Part shown: one piece after another, positions 8,227-17,685 of the stretch
Position numbering within the stretch: position 1 is the stretch's first letter
Layout of the letters: each line of letters begins with the position of its first letter
From: Massilia niastensis DSM 21313
Lineage (GTDB): Bacteria; Pseudomonadota; Gammaproteobacteria; Burkholderiales; Burkholderiaceae_D
Assembly (NCBI RefSeq): GCF_000382345.1
Contig: NZ_KB908092.1
Coordinates: 1-64,000, forward strand
Direction of reading: 5' to 3'
Length of the DNA: 64,000 nucleotides
Position numbers and translations under genes: made by a program
Notes under the pieces: model-generated
The model's database searches: none
What the model saw: only the letters and a program-made list of their open reading frames with translations
What the model was told of the DNA's origin: nothing

Positions 8227-9882
8227 GTGCCTCATCCCAAGAACAACAACATCTTCCTCGTCGGCCTGATGGGGGCGGGAAAGACCACCATCGGCCGGTT
8301 GCTTGCGCGCAAGTTAAACAAACGCTTCGTGGACTCGGACCACGAGATCGAGGCGCGCACCGGCGCATCGATTCCCTGGATCTTCGAGATCGAGGGCGAA
8401 GCCTGCTTCCGGCGCCGCGAAGCCGATGTCATCCGCGACCTGACCGCCAGGCACGACCTGGTGCTGGCGACCGGCGGCGGGGCCGTGCTCGATCCGGCCA
8501 ACCGCGCCCTGCTGGCCGAGCGCGGCACCGTGATCTACCTGCGCGCCTCGATCAACAGCATCCTGCAGCGCACCGCGCACGACAAGAACCGTCCGCTGCT
8601 GCAGACCGCCGACCCGCGCCGCAAACTCGAAGAGCTGATGACCCAGCGCGACCCGCTGTATCGCGAGATTGCCGACCTTGTCATCGATACCGGGCGTCCT
8701 AACGTACAATCGATGGTACAGACCATATTGGACCAGATCGCCGCGCAGGAAGCAGCACGTGCGCGCCGGCTGGCAAAGACATCGATGAACGAACAGGCCC
8801 AGATCACTCTCAACGTTGAACTCGGGGAGCGCAGCTACCCCATCGCCATCGGCCCCGGCCTGCTGAACGACGGCGCGCTCCTGGCGCGCCACGTCGCCGG
8901 CGGCAAGGTCGCCATCGTCACCAACACCACCGTGGCGCCGCTCTACCTGGAGCGGGTCGCCGGCCAGCTGCGCGCCAGCGGGCGCGAGGTGGTTGAAATC
9001 ATCCTGCCCGACGGCGAGGAGCACAAGAACTGGCAGTCGCTGAACCTGGTGTTCGACGCGCTGCTGGCCAACCGCTGCGACCGCAAGACCACCGTGGTGG
9101 CGCTGGGCGGCGGCGTGATCGGCGACCTGGCGGGCTTCGCGGCCGCCAGCTACATGCGCGGCGTGCCCTTCGTGCAGCTGCCGACCACCCTGCTGTCGCA
9201 GGTCGACTCCTCGGTCGGCGGCAAGACCGGCATCAACCACCCGCTCGGCAAGAACATGATCGGCGCCTTCTACCAGCCGCGCGCGGTGCTGGCCGATACC
9301 TCGACCCTCGATACCCTGCCGGCGCGCGAGCTGTCGGCCGGCCTGGCCGAGGTGATCAAGCACGGCGCCATCCTGGATGCCGAGTATTTCGCCTGGATCG
9401 AGCAGAACATCGAGCGTCTGGTGGCGCGCGAACCTGAAGCGATGGCGCATGCGATCGCGCGTTCGTGCGAGATCAAGGCCGACGTGGTGGGCCGCGACGA
9501 GCGCGAAGGCGGCCTGCGCGCGGTGCTGAATTTCGGCCACACCTTCGGCCACGCGATCGAATCGGGCCTGGGCTATGGCGAGTGGCTGCACGGCGAAGCG
9601 GTCGGCTGCGGCATGGTGATGGCGGCCGACTTGTCGGCGCGCATGGGCCTGGTCGACTGGGCGACCGTCGAGCGCGTGCGCGCGCTGGTCGCCGCCGCCG
9701 GCCTGCCGACCGTGGCGCCCGACCTGGGCGAGCAGCGCTGGCTGGAGCTGATGCAAGTCGACAAGAAGAACGAGGGCGGGACGATCCGCTTCATCCTGCT
9801 CAAGCCGCTCGGCAGCCCGTCGATCACGACGGCGCCGCCGGAACTGCTGCGCGCCACCCTGGCCGCCTGTACAGCAGCATGA
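8227..9882 (+). CDS. aroKB: Fused shikimate kinase / 3-dehydroquinate synthase
   Basis: Two consecutive-family shikimate-pathway enzymes in one uninterrupted frame of 551 residues. Residues 1 to about 180 are AroK: Walker [15 protein letters not shown] near residue 13, FVDSDHEIE, and the GGGAVLD motif. From Met187 the sequence is Aro[26 protein letters not shown] and the metal-site [11 protein letters not shown]. In most relatives these are adjacent separate genes; here no stop lies between them, and the internal ATG at 8785 has no clear ribosome site, favouring a true fusion. AroB makes dehydroquinate from DAHP and AroK phosphorylates shikimate, so the two steps are not adjacent. The start is taken as GTG 8227; TTG 8221 is possible. 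A deoxyguanosinetriphosphatase gene follows 10 bases later. Confidence 0.9.
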   Translation: MPHPKNNNIFLVGLMGAGKTTIGRLLARKLNKRFVDSDHEIEARTGASIPWIFEIEGEACFRRREADVIRDLTARHDLVLATGGGAVLDPANRALLAERGTVIYLRASINSILQRTAHDKNRPLLQTADPRRKLEELMTQRDPLYREIADLVIDTGRPNVQSMVQTILDQIAAQEAARARRLAKTSMNEQAQITLNVELGERSYPIAIGPGLLNDGALLARHVAGGKVAIVTNTTVAPLYLERVAGQLRASGREVVEIILPDGEEHKNWQSLNLVFDALLANRCDRKTTVVALGGGVIGDLAGFAAASYMRGVPFVQLPTTLLSQVDSSVGGKTGINHPLGKNMIGAFYQPRAVLADTSTLDTLPARELSAGLAEVIKHGAILDAEYFAWIEQNIERLVAREPEAMAHAIARSCEIKADVVGRDEREGGLRAVLNFGHTFGHAIESGLGYGEWLHGEAVGCGMVMAADLSARMGLVDWATVERVRALVAAAGLPTVAPDLGEQRWLELMQVDKKNEGGTIRFILLKPLGSPSITTAPPELLRATLAACTAA

Positions 9883-9892
9883 TGGACTTCGC

Positions 9893-11029
9893 ATGATGGA
9901 CTTCGACGCCCACCTCGCAGCTTATGCGGCGCACTCCTCGAAGTCGCGCGGGCGTCGCCACCCGGAACCGGCGCCGGGCTCGCGCAGCGAGTACCAGCGC
10001 GACCGCGACCGCATCATCCACTCGACGGCCTTCCGCCGCCTCGAGTACAAGACCCAGGTCTTCCTGAACCACGAGGGAGACCTGTTCCGCACCCGCCTGA
10101 CGCACTCGATCGAGGTGGCGCAGATCGGGCGCACCCTGGCGCGCAGCCTGCGCCTGAACGAAGACCTGGTCGAAGCCACCGCGCTGGCGCACGACCTGGG
10201 CCACACGCCCTTCGGCCACGTCGGCCAGGACGTGCTGAACGAATGCATGAAGGACTACGGCGGCTTCGAGCACAACCTGCAGAGCCTGCGGGTGGTCGAT
10301 ACGCTGGAAGAGCACTACGGCGCCTTCGACGGCCTGAACCTGACCTTCGAGACGCGCGAGGGCATCCTCAAGCACTGCTCGCTGACCAATGCGCGCCAGC
10401 TGGGCGAGCTGGGCCAGCGCTTCATCGACCGCAGCCAGCCGAGCCTGGAGGCGCAGCTGACCAACCTGGCCGACGAGATCGCGTACAACAACCACGACAT
10501 CGACGATGGCCTGCGTTCCGGCTTGCTGACGATGGCGCAGATGGAGGAGGTGGAGCTGTTCGCGCGCCATCGCCACGCGGTGGAGGCGCAGTATCCGGGC
10601 CTGCCGGGACGGCGCGCGCTGTACGAGACCATCAGGCTGATGATCACGGCGATGACGGCCGACCTGGTCGAGACCTCGGCCGGGCTGCTGGCGGAAGCCG
10701 CGCCGCAAGGCATCGACGACGTGCGCGCGGGGCCTCCCTTGATCCGCTTCTCGGCGCAGATGCGGGCCGAGACCACGGCGCTCAAGCGCTTCCTGCACGC
10801 CAACCTGTACCGCCATTTCCAGGTCAACCGCATGCGCGTGAAGGCCAGCCGGGTGGTGCGCGAGCTGTTCGACGCCTTCATGCTCGACCCGATACTGCTG
10901 CCGGCCGATTACCAGGTCGAAGGCGACCCGATGAAGCAGGCGCGCAAGATTGCGGATTACATCGCGGGGATGACGGACCGGTATGCGATCCGGGAGCACA
11001 AGCGGATATTCTCGCTCGATCAGTTCTGA
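9893..11029 (+). CDS. dgt: Deoxyguanosinetriphosphate triphosphohydrolase (dGTPase-like, HD domain)
   Basis: Hydrolyses dNTPs, classically dGTP, to nucleoside and triphosphate, trimming dNTP pools in the cytoplasm. The HD phosphohydrolase metal ligands are visible: [11 protein letters not shown] (first His) and [13 protein letters not shown] (HD pair and second His), followed by the long helical C-terminal domain. 378 residues, matching the type 2 Dgt subfamily common in betaproteobacteria. Two ATGs stand in tandem at 9893 and 9896. It sits directly behind aroK-aroB and is probably cotranscribed. A palindromic repeat follows. Confidence 0.92.
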   Translation: MMDFDAHLAAYAAHSSKSRGRRHPEPAPGSRSEYQRDRDRIIHSTAFRRLEYKTQVFLNHEGDLFRTRLTHSIEVAQIGRTLARSLRLNEDLVEATALAHDLGHTPFGHVGQDVLNECMKDYGGFEHNLQSLRVVDTLEEHYGAFDGLNLTFETREGILKHCSLTNARQLGELGQRFIDRSQPSLEAQLTNLADEIAYNNHDIDDGLRSGLLTMAQMEEVELFARHRHAVEAQYPGLPGRRALYETIRLMITAMTADLVETSAGLLAEAAPQGIDDVRAGPPLIRFSAQMRAETTALKRFLHANLYRHFQVNRMRVKASRVVRELFDAFMLDPILLPADYQVEGDPMKQARKIADYIAGMTDRYAIREHKRIFSLDQF

Positions 11030-11041
11030 TACCGGTTCTGC

Positions 11042-11153
11042 GTAGGGTGGGCGGATTCTCCGCCCACGCGGCGATCGTTATCGGTTCCGATGTCGCGCTC
11101 GATAGTTTTTCTGCCAACTATCGCCGCGTGGACAGCAAAGCTGTCCACCCTAC
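11042..11153. repeat. Dispersed palindromic repeat, copy 1
   Basis: 112-base element beginning GTAGGGTGGGCGG and ending GCTGTCCACCCTAC, with complementary ends. The inner part CACGCGGCGATCGTTATCGG is shared with the copies at 20678 and, inverted, at 21498. It lies between dgt and mutY, and its last bases CTA (11150-11152) are, on the minus strand, the TAG stop of mutY. Confidence 0.85.
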
Positions 11154-12265
11154 TGAGCAAACAAGCTCGGTTGTCCCAGTTCCACCAGCAGCTTCTTGAC
11201 CGGCGCCGGCAAGGGCGCCTCCGCGATCGCATCGAGATTCCACCACAGGTGCCGCCCGGTCGCGCCCCCGCGCGCCGCCAGCGCCACGCTGAATGGCGCG
11301 ATGTGCAGCTTGTAGTGCGTGAACACATGCACCAGCGGGCGCAGCGCGCGGACCTCGTCCACCTCGCCGAACTGCGCCGCGGCCACGGCGAGGTCCGCCG
11401 TATCGAAGGCTTCGTCATCCTCGTCCAGCGCCGCATGCCCGCCCACTTCCGGCAGCGACAGCAAGCCGCCCCAGATCCCGGTAGCGGGCCGCTGCTCCAG
11501 CAGCACCTGCCCGCGGTCGACGATCACCAGCATCGCGGTGCGCTTCTCCGGCGTCGTCTTCTTCGGCTTGCGCACCGGCAGTTCCGCCGTGCGCCCGGTG
11601 GCGAAGGCCACGCAGCGCTCGCGCAGCGGGCAGCGCGGGCAGTCCGGGCGGCTGCGCGTGCACAGGGTCGCGCCCAGGTCCATCAGCCCCTGGGTATAGG
11701 CCTCGATGCCGCCGCCTTCGGGCAGCAGCGCATCGGCGCGCCGCCACAGGGCGTCTTCGACCGGCTTGGCGCCCGGGTATTCGCCGACGCCGAACACGCG
11801 CGCGAACACGCGCTTGACGTTCCCGTCCAGGATCGCCGCGCGCGCGCCGCTGGAAAAGGCGGCGATCGCCGCCGCCGTCGAGCGGCCGATGCCGGGCAGC
11901 TCGGCCAGCAGCGCCGGATCGCTCGGGAACACGCCGCCATGGTCGTGCACGATCCGCTTGGCGCAGGCGTGCAGGTTGCGCGCCCGGGTGTAGTAACCGA
12001 GCCCGCTCCAGTGGGCCATCACGTCCTCGGAAGGCGCTTCGGCCAGCGCGTGCACGGTCGGGAAGCGCTCCAGGAAGCGGCTGTAGTAGCCCAGCACGGC
12101 CGCAACCTGGGTCTGCTGGAGCATGATCTCGGACAGCCAGATGCGGTAGGCGTCGCGCGTGTTCTGCCACGGCAGCGTATGGCGGCCATGGCTGCGCTGC
12201 CAGTCGACCACGGCCTGCGAGAAGGTCGGGTCGGCCAGCTGGTCGAATTCGGTCAGTCGTTTCAT
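11150..12265 (-). CDS. mutY: Adenine DNA glycosylase MutY
   Basis: Removes adenine mispaired with 8-oxoguanine. The N-terminal helix-hairpin-helix domain has SEIMLQQTQVAAV (catalytic Glu) and LPGIGRSTAAAIAAF with the following conserved Asp. The 4Fe-4S cluster ligands read C-x6-C-x2-C-x5-C (CTRSRPDCPRCPLRERC). A NUDIX-like C-terminal domain reads the 8-oxoG. 371 residues. The ATG at 12263-12265 overlaps the TGA of the upstream dynamin-like gene. The stop codon falls inside a dispersed repeat, so the last residues ...SLFAQ may not be ancestral. Confidence 0.96.
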   Translation of the reverse strand: MKRLTEFDQLADPTFSQAVVDWQRSHGRHTLPWQNTRDAYRIWLSEIMLQQTQVAAVLGYYSRFLERFPTVHALAEAPSEDVMAHWSGLGYYTRARNLHACAKRIVHDHGGVFPSDPALLAELPGIGRSTAAAIAAFSSGARAAILDGNVKRVFARVFGVGEYPGAKPVEDALWRRADALLPEGGGIEAYTQGLMDLGATLCTRSRPDCPRCPLRERCVAFATGRTAELPVRKPKKTTPEKRTAMLVIVDRGQVLLEQRPATGIWGGLLSLPEVGGHAALDEDDEAFDTADLAVAAAQFGEVDEVRALRPLVHVFTHYKLHIAPFSVALAARGGATGRHLWWNLDAIAEAPLPAPVKKLLVELGQPSLFAQ

Positions 12266-14187
12266 GCGGCCTCCAGTTCGGCGCTCTCGCCATCCAGCAC
12301 GGCCGCGACCCCGGCGGCGACCGCCGCCAGGCGCGCGCGGGTGCGTTCCAGTCCGGCCTGGCCTTCCTCGAAGGCGGCGATCTTCTGCTCCAGGCTGTCG
12401 GTGGCGTCGTGGATGCGCTGGATCGAAGCCTGGCGATGGCGCAGCTGGTCGCGGTGCTGGCGGATCTGCGCTTCGAGCGGCGCCATGATCACCTTCAGCC
12501 AGCTTTCGGCATCCGCATTGGCGGCGCGGAAGCTGCGCCGCACGCGCGAGGCGATCGAGTCGAAGAAGCGCTCGAGCAGGGTGGCGCGGCTGGTCATCCA
12601 CAAGGTCGCGGTGCCGAATTGCTTCAGGAACAGCGCCTCGATCTCGTCGATCTCCTGGCGGTAGCGGTCCAGTGAAAGGTTCATCGGCGCGCTCAGGGCG
12701 AGGCCATGCTCGGCCGAGAACCTGCGAGTCATGGTTTCCATCATCGCGCCGATCTCGGCGATCTTCGCGTTCGACACCTCGAGGTTCACGCGCATCTGTT
12801 CGAAATAAGTGCGCACCGGAGCCCGCATGCCGGTCGCGAAGCGCGCCGCCTGCATCGCCGCGCGCACCGCCTCGGTCTGGTCCTGCACCGCGTCCATGCC
12901 CAGCGAGGTATACAGCTCGGTCGACAGGCGGGCGAACACCGCGCGCGTGCCCTGCAGCTTGAACAGGCTGGCGTCGAATTCCTTCTTCTCGGCGTCGACC
13001 CGGCGCATCATGTGCGCGATCACGCCCTGGTTCTTGCCGCGCAGGCTGCGCAGCTCCTGCAGCTGCTCGACCAGGTCGCGCGCACGGGCGCCGGCCAGCG
13101 CCTGCTGGCCGGCCAGCAGGGCGTCGAGATCGCGCCGCAGCTGGCGCCTGACGATGTCGCGGCGCGCCGGGATCAGGTCGTGGAACAGCGCCGCTTCCAG
13201 CGCGCCCAGGCGGCTCTTCTCGAGCAGCGCCATGTCGCCGTTGATCTTGCCGACCAGGGCCTTCTGCGCCGACACCGGATACACGCGGGCGGCATCCAGT
13301 CCGAGCAGCTGGGCCACGTCGCGCTGCTGGCGCGCGATCTCGGCATCGTTCTCCTGCGCGCTGCGCAGTTCGTCCCACATGGCGTCGATCTTGTTGAGCA
13401 CCGCCAGCCGGCCCGGTCCCGCGCCGATATGGGTGCGCCAGACTTCGATGTCGCTCTTCGTGACCCCGGTCTCGGCGGCCAGGACGAACAGCACCGCGTG
13501 CGCGTTCGGGATCAGGTTCAGGGTCAGTTCCGGCTCGGTGCCGATCGCGTTCAGGCCCGGCGTGTCGAGGATCACCAGCCCCTGCTTGAGCAGCGGATGG
13601 GGCAGGTTGATGATCGCGTGCCGCCATGCCGGGATCTCGACCGTGCCGTCCGGCGCCAGGCTGGCGGCCAGGTCGGGGTCGAGCGGATCGACCAGCCCGT
13701 AGCGTTCGGCTTCGTCGGCCGGCACCCGGCGGGTCTGGCTGACCTGGCGGAAGGTCTCGTGCATCTGGTCCGGCGCCTCGAGGTCCAGCGGCAGCACGGT
13801 CCAGGCCGTCTGGTCGTCGCGGAAGTCGCTGGTGGACAGCTGGCCGGCCCGGGTACCGATCGGCAGCAGGCGGATGCAGGGCGGCAGAGCGGGATCCCAC
13901 AGCAGCTCGGTCGGACACATGGTGGTGCGTCCGGCGGTCGAGGGCAGGATGCGCTGGCCGTAGTCCGCGAAGAAGATGGCGTTGATCAGCTCGGTTTTAC
14001 CGCGCGAGAATTCGGCCACGAAAGCGACCGACAGCCGGTCGTCGCGCAGCCGCGCCAGCGCGTGCGCCAGTTGCTGCTCGCCCGCCGCATCGATCAGCGC
14101 CGCCTGCTGCAGCGCGGCGCCATAGCCTTCCAGCGCGACCGCGACCGCGGCGCGCCATGCACCATACTGTTGAAAATCCTGCATCAT
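12262..14187 (-). CDS. Bacterial dynamin-like GTPase
   Basis: Large GTPase of the bacterial dynamin group, 641 residues. The P-loop is AEFSRGKTELINA (about residues 49-61), DTPGLNA is the G3 motif and NKID the G4 motif. The first glycine of the usual GxxxxGK[ST] is Ala, as in related proteins of this group. The C-terminal half is helical with predicted coiled coils (about 330-380 and 570-620) and no obvious membrane helix. The start is taken at 14187 (MMQDFQQYG), after AAGGCAGG and just beyond mutM; an upstream in-frame start would overlap mutM by about 80 bases. The function is not established; placement between mutM and mutY is by conserved synteny rather than a known repair role. Confidence 0.85.
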   Translation of the reverse strand: MMQDFQQYGAWRAAVAVALEGYGAALQQAALIDAAGEQQLAHALARLRDDRLSVAFVAEFSRGKTELINAIFFADYGQRILPSTAGRTTMCPTELLWDPALPPCIRLLPIGTRAGQLSTSDFRDDQTAWTVLPLDLEAPDQMHETFRQVSQTRRVPADEAERYGLVDPLDPDLAASLAPDGTVEIPAWRHAIINLPHPLLKQGLVILDTPGLNAIGTEPELTLNLIPNAHAVLFVLAAETGVTKSDIEVWRTHIGAGPGRLAVLNKIDAMWDELRSAQENDAEIARQQRDVAQLLGLDAARVYPVSAQKALVGKINGDMALLEKSRLGALEAALFHDLIPARRDIVRRQLRRDLDALLAGQQALAGARARDLVEQLQELRSLRGKNQGVIAHMMRRVDAEKKEFDASLFKLQGTRAVFARLSTELYTSLGMDAVQDQTEAVRAAMQAARFATGMRAPVRTYFEQMRVNLEVSNAKIAEIGAMMETMTRRFSAEHGLALSAPMNLSLDRYRQEIDEIEALFLKQFGTATLWMTSRATLLERFFDSIASRVRRSFRAANADAESWLKVIMAPLEAQIRQHRDQLRHRQASIQRIHDATDSLEQKIAAFEEGQAGLERTRARLAAVAAGVAAVLDGESAELEAA

Positions 14188-14207
14188 CCTGCCTTGTTGT
14201 TTCCTGC

Positions 14208-15041
14208 TTAGCGCTGGCACTGCGCGCAATAGAAGGTCGAGCGCTGGCCCTGCTTGATCTGCTTGACCGGCGCCCCACAGTTGCGGCAAGGCACTCCAGC
14301 ACGATCATAGACGAAATATGTCTGCTGGAAATAGCCTGATTGACCATTCACTGCAATAAAGTCACGCAGAGTACTGCCGCCCTGGACGATGGCTGCGGCA
14401 AGAATCTCACGGATGGCCTCGGCCAGCCTGTCGTAGCGGGCGCGGCTGATGCGCGCGGCCGGCGTTTTCGGGCTGATGCCGGCGCGGAACAGGCTTTCAC
14501 AGGCGTAGATATTGCCGACGCCGACCACGATGTCGCCCGCCAGCAGCACCTGCTTGATCGGCGCGTTGCGGCGCCGCGTCTCGCGGTGCAGGAGCGCGCC
14601 GGAAAACTCGTCGCCGAGCGGCTCGACGCCCAGCCCGCGCAGCAGCAGGTGCTGGTCGATCTCGCCATCTTCATTGCCATGCCAGAGCACCGCGCCGAAG
14701 CGGCGCGGATCGTGCAGGCGCAGCACCTGGCGGCCTTCCGGACCGCTGACCACGAGATCGACATGGTCGTGCTTGCGCGGCTCGATCCCCGGCGGCAGCA
14801 CGCGCAGGTGGCCGGACATGCCGAGGTGAATGATCAGGGTGCCGTGTTCGAAGCCGATCAACAGGTATTTGCCGCGCCGGCCGGTATGCGTGATGCGGCG
14901 GCCGGCCAGCACTGCCTGCAGGCCGGGCGGGAAGGGCCAGCGCAGGCCTTCGCGCCGGAACACCACCTGCTCGACGATGCGGCCTTCGATATGGGGCGCG
15001 ACACCGCGCCGGGTGACTTCTACTTCTGGCAATTCAGGCAT
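14208..15041 (-). CDS. mutM: Formamidopyrimidine-DNA glycosylase MutM (Fpg)
   Basis: Excises 8-oxoguanine and formamidopyrimidines. Begins [13 protein letters not shown], giving the catalytic N-terminal Pro and Glu after Met removal. The conserved Lys loop lies near residue 57. The helix-two-turn-helix is followed by a C-terminal zinc finger with ligands CRNC and CAQC. 277 residues, full length. With mutY it forms two arms of the GO repair system, here on one strand and separated by the dynamin-like gene, with a 20-base gap to the latter. Confidence 0.96.
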   Translation of the reverse strand: MPELPEVEVTRRGVAPHIEGRIVEQVVFRREGLRWPFPPGLQAVLAGRRITHTGRRGKYLLIGFEHGTLIIHLGMSGHLRVLPPGIEPRKHDHVDLVVSGPEGRQVLRLHDPRRFGAVLWHGNEDGEIDQHLLLRGLGVEPLGDEFSGALLHRETRRRNAPIKQVLLAGDIVVGVGNIYACESLFRAGISPKTPAARISRARYDRLAEAIREILAAAIVQGGSTLRDFIAVNGQSGYFQQTYFVYDRAGVPCRNCGAPVKQIKQGQRSTFYCAQCQR

Positions 15042-15192
15042 GGGGGAGGCGAATCGTGTAAAGTCGTAATACGGTCGTGCACAGGGGCACGGTTAAGCAT
15101 GGCGCTCATGCAAGGAGGCGCGAAGGGGGCCGCGCACGCACCCGCAGGCTTGAGCGTAAAATCAGACATCATCTCGAGAATCTGGACTTGCC

Positions 15193-17019
15193 TTGAAAAA
15201 CGCTTTCGTCATTGTAACCCTGTCCGGCCTCCTGACAGCATGTGCTGTCGCGCCGAAACAGCAGCCGCCAGCCGCCCTGGCTGCCGCGCAGGATGCCGGG
15301 CAGGCCGCCTTCACCGAGGACCAGGCCGACCCCTCGCTGGAGCTGGACGAAGAAGAAGCCGAAGCGAAGGCCCGCGCCGAACTCGAAGTCAGGCTGCCGA
15401 AGGTCGAGCTCACTCCCACCTTGCTGCACCAGATGCTGAAGGCCGAGTTCGAGTTCCGCAACGGCGACTGGCAGGGCCCCTACCTGACCATGCTGAGCCT
15501 GGCCAAGCAGACGCGCGACCCGCGCCTGGCGCGCCGCGCCGCCGAAATGGCGGTGGCCGCCAAGCAGTCCGAGGATACGCTGGCGGCGGTGCGCCTGTGG
15601 CACGAACTCGATCCGGAGTCCGAGGAAGCCACCCAGTACTTCGTCGGCATGGTGGTGACCTCCGATAACATCGCCGATCTCGAACCGATCTTCGAGAAGC
15701 GCCTGAGCGAGACCACGCCCGCGCGGCGCGGCCTCCTGATGTTCCAGATGCAGCAGCTGCTGGCGCGCGCCAAGGACAAGGACGTCGCCGGCGCGATGCT
15801 CGAGCGCCTGATCACGCCTTACGGCAATACGATGGAAGCGCGCATCGTGCGCGCCCAGGCCGCCCTGTCGCGTGGCGACAAGGAAACCGCCCGCAGCGAA
15901 GCCCACGCCGCGCTGGTCGCCAAGCCCGATTCCGAGATCGCGGTGCTGATGCTGGCCCAGGTGACCGAGAACGAGAACCAGGTGGCGGCCCTGCTCGAGC
16001 AGTTCCTGAAGAGCAACCCGAACGCGCGCGAAGTGCGCGCGGCGCATGCGCGGGTGCTGGTCAACCGCAAGGAATACCCGCGCGCGCGCCAGGAGTTCGA
16101 GCTGCTGCTGAAAGACCAGCCCGACAATGCCGCCCACCTGTACGCGCTGGGCATCCTGGCCACCCAGATGAACGAGGCCCCGGCGGCCGAAGGCTATTTC
16201 ACCCGCTTCGTCGAGGTGCTCGGACGCAATCCGGAAGACGAGCGCGACCCGTCGCGCGCCCTGCTGATCCTGTCCCAGCTGGCCGAGGAGCGCGGCGACC
16301 TGGCGGGCGCGCTGCAGTGGCTCGACAAGGTGCCCGAGGGCACCGACCCGCAGACCCAGTTCAGCAGCCAGCTGCGCCGCGCCCACGTGATCGGCAAGCA
16401 GGGCGACCTGGCCAGCGCGCGCCGCCTGCTGGCCAGCCTGAAGCCGGCCGAGCCGGTCCAGCAGGCCCAGGTGATGGTGGCCGAATCGCAGCTGCTGCGC
16501 GACGCCGGCCGGCTGCAGGAAGCCTATGCGCTGATGCAGGGCGCGGCCAAGCGCTTCCCGAAGAATCCCGACCTGCTGTACGACTTCGCCCTGCTGGCCG
16601 AAAAGCTGGGGCATGTCGACGTGATGGAGCAGCAGCTGCGCGAAGTGATGGCCCAGGCCCCCGAGAACCACCATGCCTACAACGCCCTCGGCTATTCGCT
16701 GGCCGAGCGCAACGTGCGCCTGCAGGAAGCCTATGCCCTGATCGCGAAAGCCATGGAAATGGCGCCGGGCGACCCCTTCATCATGGACAGCATGGGCTGG
16801 GTGCAATACCGGCTCGGCAACCTGGCCGAAGCCGAGAAGCACCTGCGCCGCGCCTACGGGCTGCGCCGCGATCCCGAGATCGCGGTCCACCTCGGCGAAG
16901 TGCTGTGGCAGAAGGGCGACAAGCTCGCGGCCCAGCAGCTGTGGCGCGAAGCGCGCGCCAAGGACCCGCACAACGACACCCTGCGCACCACGCTGGCGCG
17001 CCTCGGTCTTTCCTTGTGA
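15193..17019 (+). CDS. Tetratricopeptide-repeat lipoprotein
   Basis: 608-residue exported TPR protein. The start is TTG at 15193, chosen because it gives a short lipoprotein signal with lipobox LLTAC (Cys17). From about residue 70 the sequence is a long alpha-helical solenoid of TPR-like repeats (for example AYNALGYSLAERN near residue 497). It lies directly before lolB and ispE, an arrangement conserved in proteobacteria, and may act in outer-membrane lipoprotein or envelope processes. Its molecular role is not known to me. Confidence 0.85.
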   Translation: MKNAFVIVTLSGLLTACAVAPKQQPPAALAAAQDAGQAAFTEDQADPSLELDEEEAEAKARAELEVRLPKVELTPTLLHQMLKAEFEFRNGDWQGPYLTMLSLAKQTRDPRLARRAAEMAVAAKQSEDTLAAVRLWHELDPESEEATQYFVGMVVTSDNIADLEPIFEKRLSETTPARRGLLMFQMQQLLARAKDKDVAGAMLERLITPYGNTMEARIVRAQAALSRGDKETARSEAHAALVAKPDSEIAVLMLAQVTENENQVAALLEQFLKSNPNAREVRAAHARVLVNRKEYPRARQEFELLLKDQPDNAAHLYALGILATQMNEAPAAEGYFTRFVEVLGRNPEDERDPSRALLILSQLAEERGDLAGALQWLDKVPEGTDPQTQFSSQLRRAHVIGKQGDLASARRLLASLKPAEPVQQAQVMVAESQLLRDAGRLQEAYALMQGAAKRFPKNPDLLYDFALLAEKLGHVDVMEQQLREVMAQAPENHHAYNALGYSLAERNVRLQEAYALIAKAMEMAPGDPFIMDSMGWVQYRLGNLAEAEKHLRRAYGLRRDPEIAVHLGEVLWQKGDKLAAQQLWREARAKDPHNDTLRTTLARLGLSL

Positions 17020-17038
17020 AATAATTCACTCCCGTTCC

Positions 17039-17057
17039 GGACGCCTGCGCGGCGTCC
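17039..17057. other. Stem-loop between the TPR gene and lolB
   Basis: Perfect 7-bp stem GGACGCC, loop TGCGC, GGCGTCC, 19 bases after the TPR stop. A CGCTTTT follows, but the T-run is short and not adjacent, so it is more likely an mRNA processing or attenuating structure than a full terminator. Confidence 0.4.
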
Positions 17058-17087
17058 GCGGCGCTTTTGCCACTACCGTTCTTACCG

Positions 17088-17684
17088 ATGCCCATTACCC
17101 GACGTCTCAGCCTGCTCGTCCTCGCCGCCACCCTGGCCGGCTGCGCCACCACCGGCGCCAACCTGTCCACCGCCACGGTCGCGGACTACCGCGACACCAT
17201 CGACCTTGCCGGGCGGCTGTCGGTGAATTACCTGAAGGATGGCCGTACCGAGTCGCTGACGGGCAAGTTCAACTGGATGCAGCGTCCGGGACGCATCGAC
17301 ATCAGCCTGGCCTCGCCGCTGGGGCAGACCATCGCCAACATCAGCGTGACGCCCGAGGAAGCCACGCTGACCCAGGGCGACCGCGCGCCGCGCGTGGCGC
17401 GCGACATCGACGGCCTGACCCAGCAGACCCTGGGCTGGCCGCTGCCGGTGGCCGGCCTGCGCGACTGGATGCAGGGCCATGCGATCGATGCCCAGGGACA
17501 GCCCTTCACGGCCTCTCCCGCCAACAACAATGTGGTGACCCGCGATGGCTGGCGCCTGCGCTTCGTGTCCTGGCAGGACGAGACGGCCGCCAGGCCGGTG
17601 CCGCGCCGCATCGACGCCGAACGCAGCGCCGCCGGCGACATCCAGGACCTGGTGATCCGTATCGTCATCGATCCGGCGGCCTGA
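17088..17684 (+). CDS. lolB: Outer-membrane lipoprotein receptor LolB
   Basis: Receives lipoproteins from periplasmic LolA and inserts them into the outer membrane. Lipoprotein signal with lipobox TLAGC (Cys19), then the LolB beta fold with DLAGRLSVNY near residue 42 and LTGKFNWMQRPGRIDISLASPLG. 198 residues, typical. ATG 17088 is chosen over an upstream in-frame start because it begins a normal signal (MPITRRLSLL). ispE starts two bases after its stop. Confidence 0.93.
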   Translation: MPITRRLSLLVLAATLAGCATTGANLSTATVADYRDTIDLAGRLSVNYLKDGRTESLTGKFNWMQRPGRIDISLASPLGQTIANISVTPEEATLTQGDRAPRVARDIDGLTQQTLGWPLPVAGLRDWMQGHAIDAQGQPFTASPANNNVVTRDGWRLRFVSWQDETAARPVPRRIDAERSAAGDIQDLVIRIVIDPAA

Positions 17685-17685
17685 C

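Noticed and set aside
5815-8235. An 806-codon minus-strand frame antisense to pilQ
   Set aside because: Shadow of the secretin gene, no recognisable domain and no promoter.
8785-9882. aroB as a separate gene starting at the internal ATG
   Set aside because: No stop codon separates it from aroK and no ribosome site precedes the ATG; kept as an alternative within the fusion entry.
12706-14211. A 501-codon plus-strand frame antisense to the dynamin-like gene
   Set aside because: The minus-strand gene has P-loop, DTPG and NKID motifs; the antisense frame is Arg/Gln/His-rich shadow.
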